A DNA stretch of 64,000 bases from the NCBI GenBank assembly GCA_023213395.1, contig CM041465.1:9548001-9612000 (forward strand). The letters run 5' to 3'. The notes below the pieces were generated by a model. It saw nothing but the letters and a program-made list of their open reading frames with translations. It ran no database searches and was not told where the DNA came from. Shown piece by piece: positions 61,699 to 64,000 of the stretch. Source of the DNA: Cycas panzhihuaensis. Its lineage: Eukaryota; Cycadophyta. Position 1 is the first letter of the stretch. The number at the start of each line of letters is the position of its first letter. The translations under genes and the position numbers were made by a program.

Positions 61699-62205
61699 TT
61701 AAAACTGTTCAAACTTCACCCTCTTCAGTGGTTTGGTGAAGATATCGGCCACTTGATCTACTGTGGGGTAGTTCTCTAGTTGAATTATGCCATCATGAAC
61801 TAGTTCTCTATTCTTATGGACTTTCGTACTTATATGCTTGGTACGATCATGAAATATAGGATTTTTATTTATCTGAATTATAAATTGATTATCTATATAT
61901 AAGCTAGTAGAACTTGTTTGGGTGGCATTTAATGTATTCAAAAAATTTCTAAGCCATATCACCTCCTTGCTTGTCTCAGAAGAAACAATATACTTAGCTT
62001 CGGTGGTTGAGTATGTAACTATCTTCTGCCATCTGGATCTCCATGATATTGGTGTTGTTCCAAGAAATGTTACATACCCAGATGTAGATCTTCTTGTGTC
62101 TTTATCTCTGGTAAAGTCTGAGTCTATATATACATAAAGTTTAAATTTTGTATTGGGTTCATACAACGGACCATATTTGCTGGTCATCTTTAGGTACCTC
62201 AACAC
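61699..62205 (-). CDS. Element I RNase H domain (168 clean codons)
   Basis: This is the longest uninterrupted pol frame in the window. It begins within the RT-RNase H connection (MLRYLKMTSKYGPLY), passes through YIDSDFTRDKDTRRSTSGY (first catalytic Asp), STTEAKY (catalytic Glu), SLYIDNQFIIQINKN (third catalytic Asp), and ends KHISTKVHKNRELV, then DIFTKPLKRVKFEQF and a stop. The ATG is internal to the polyprotein, so this is part of pol, not a separate gene. RNase H would degrade the RNA template during reverse transcription. The upstream frame contains stops, so the element as a whole is not active. Confidence 0.9.
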   Translation of the reverse strand: MLRYLKMTSKYGPLYEPNTKFKLYVYIDSDFTRDKDTRRSTSGYVTFLGTTPISWRSRWQKIVTYSTTEAKYIVSSETSKEVIWLRNFLNTLNATQTSSTSLYIDNQFIIQINKNPIFHDRTKHISTKVHKNRELVHDGIIQLENYPTVDQVADIFTKPLKRVKFEQF

Positions 62206-64000
62206 TCATATTGCAGCTTGCCAATGATTCTTTTTAGGATTTGTCATGAATCTTATAAGAATACTGATAGAGTGTGTAATATCTGGTCTTGTGTTGGTAG
62301 TATAAATGAGACTACCTATAATTGTCTATAGAGTATTACGTATGCCTCCTTAATATCACCATCAACTAAGAGTTTAATATTAAGCCTCATAGGTGTATCC
62401 ACTAGTCAAGCACCTTCCAATTGAAACTTTGTCAGAAGATCATTGATATAATTTTATTGGGAGAGAAAGGTTTTTTCATTCTTTTAAGCTACTTCAATTC
62501 CCAAGAAATATTTCATCAACCTGAGGTCAGATAATTCAAAAGTTTTAGTAAGGTCCTTCTTCAACTGGCTGATTACCTATTCACTATTCCCCATTATTAG
62601 CATATCATCCATAAAGATTAAGAGGTAAGTGACTTTATCATTTTACCGCTTGATGAATAATATTGCATCAATATCTTGATAGTCACAAACCTCATATCCA
62701 AGCTACCTCATTCTTTCAAACAACTTAGTAAATCAAGAACGAGGGGCTTGCTTTAGGCCATACAAGGATTTTTTGAGCCTGCAAACCTTATGCTCCTAAC
62801 TGACAATCTCGTATCCTTCTGGCTGAGCTATACAAATTTCTTCTTTAAGATCCCCATTAAGAAATGTGGTCTTAACATTAAGTTGGTAGATTTTCCAACC
62901 CTGTTGAGTATCCAAGGCTATAAGAGTTTTGATTATAGGCCACTTGGTTGTAGGAGCAAAGATTTCAGTGTAGTCAATACCTTCCCTTTACGTGAATCCT
63001 TTTGCTACCAACCTTACCTTGTGTTTTTCTAGGGTGCCATATGATCTATACTTATTTTTGAACACCCATATATTTTGAACTATATTTCTTCTAAGTGGTA
63101 GATCAACAAGCTCCCATGTACCATTCTTGATAAGAGATTGGTACTCTTCGTTCATGGCATTTCTCCAAGATGCATGCTTTATAACTTCTTGGTACGTTAG
63201 GGGCTCTTCATTAAGAGCATGGTGTAATTATGCTGGTTCAAGCTCAACGGAAAGTGATTCATGCATCCTTACTCTATGGGTACTTCTAGTGCTAGTTTTG
63301 CCTACCTCATCTGGTCGCATGTCCTTATGTAGCTGGTAGGCTTCATGTAGACCTCAAGTTGGGAATGAGGTTTTCATTTCCATAGTATCTTGGTCTTTGT
63401 TTTGATCCTAAAAAGGATCATATGAAATGCTTGGCATGGAGGAAGTTGATGATGCTGGAGAAGATGGGCCAGCCACAAATGTTGGAGAGGATAATCCTTC
63501 TACTATGGCTTTGCCTTTGTCAACTTGGTTGTTTACAAATGATGGTGCTAGATGTGTACACATTGGTTGGGAGTCACAACTTGTATCCTGTAAGGTTCTA
63601 TTGTCAAATTCCAAGATTTTGAGCAACTGTTGAGTATCTACCCCCCTAAATTTTGGAATCTCGACATCAAATTCAGTAGCATTATTAAATTGGTATGAAG
63701 GTGACTTAGAGTCAAGTCTAAGTAATTGATCATCAGTCTCTACAAAGATAACATCTCTAGTGATGATGATTTTGCACTGTGAAGGTATGAAAACCTTATA
63801 CCCCTTTTTGTCCATAGGGTATCCAAAAAAGATGCCTTTGATGGCTCTATCTTGGAGCTTGTTTTTATATTCCTCCAGAATATGAGCATAACAAGTAGAT
63901 CCAAAAATTCTGAAGTGGGAGATAGAGGGGGTTTGTCCATACCATATTTCATATGGAGAGGGGCCAAGTTGGAGGGACTAATAATGTTGATGTAATACAC
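62206..64000 (-). pseudogene. Element I reverse transcriptase and post-integrase linker
   Basis: In minus-strand order from the edge: 63740-64000 holds the end of integrase (PLSPTSEFLDLLV is the frame-shifted shadow of the conserved F-x-x-F-G-S-x-C-Y-A-H-I region). 63408-63815 is a clean 135-codon stretch, KGYKVFIPSQCKIIITRDVIF then a Ser/Pro-rich linker ending SISYDPF. RT follows: ASWRNAMNEEYQSL near 63150, NGDLKEEICIAQPEGYE near 62830, KSLYGLKQAPRS near 62760, and FMDDMLIMGNSE near 62600 with the catalytic Asp pair kept. Stops occur at about ten places. Confidence 0.9.

Larger units (their letters stand above)
60932..64000 (-). mobile_element. Ty1/copia element I (family of D), 3' half
   Basis: The LTR at 60932-61229 is 298 bp, the same length as both D LTRs, with perfect 7 bp terminal inverted repeats (TGAAAAG / CTTTTCA). 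Then come the polypurine tract (AAGGGGGAGA on the minus strand), a 3' untranslated region, RNase H, RT and the region toward integrase, which runs off the right edge. It is inserted in LTR remnant J. It is the best preserved copia copy in the window, though still with stops. Confidence 0.93.

Overview
This is plant nuclear DNA with no gene I can defend as a host gene. It is a stack of nested, decayed LTR retrotransposons, mostly Ty1/copia, with a few Ty3/gypsy. Evidence for a plant: nearly every element carries a primer-binding site matching TGGTATCAGAGC or a C-to-T variant, complementary to the 3' end of plant initiator Met-tRNA. The polyproteins have plant copia motifs (KSLYGIKQAP, LGYS, YVDDL-like), and the left-edge element pairs a gypsy-type RNase H with an antisense ORF resembling the plant mobile domain (PMD). 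The reading frames are full of stops of the kind methyl-C deamination makes, which suits an old transposon desert in a large genome. The species cannot be named from the sequence.

Layout. 1-5542: the 3' end of a large GC-rich Ty3/gypsy (Tat-like) element on +, with an antisense PMD-like ORF, an RNase H, a polypurine tract and a 2.7 kb 3' LTR. 5543-8744: AT-rich sequence with microsatellites and a remnant copia-type LTR (7309-7737). 8745-21541: copia element A (minus), split by gypsy chromovirus B (9298-16001, minus, target duplication AATTC). 22221-37055: copia element D (minus), split by copia element E (23685-31519, plus, target duplication AGGTG). 37061-39643: anonymous AT-rich DNA. 39649-43821: element F, a non-autonomous LTR element with no coding capacity. 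43827-47189: anonymous DNA and an LTR remnant (K). 47190-59609: element G, a relative of F, interrupted first by copia element H (49065-54430, minus) and again by a solo LTR of the left-edge gypsy family (55106-57726). 59533-60931: a duplicated 77 bp block, a copia RNase H scrap and a remnant LTR (J). 60932-64000: element I (minus, same family as D), running off the right edge.

The insertion order can be read directly, because several junctions have an intact paralogue elsewhere in the window: F shows G's sequence without H and without the solo LTR, and I shows D's sequence without E. B is younger than A, E younger than D, H and the solo LTR younger than G, and I younger than J. Nearly all coding regions are pseudogenes. 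The longest clean stretch is the 168-codon RNase H end of element I.

The points most worth a second look are the left-edge gypsy element with a second RNase H beside an antisense PMD-like ORF, the F/G family of large non-coding LTR elements, the 3 kb leader of element E, and the exact 77 bp duplication flanking a copia scrap near 59.6 kb.
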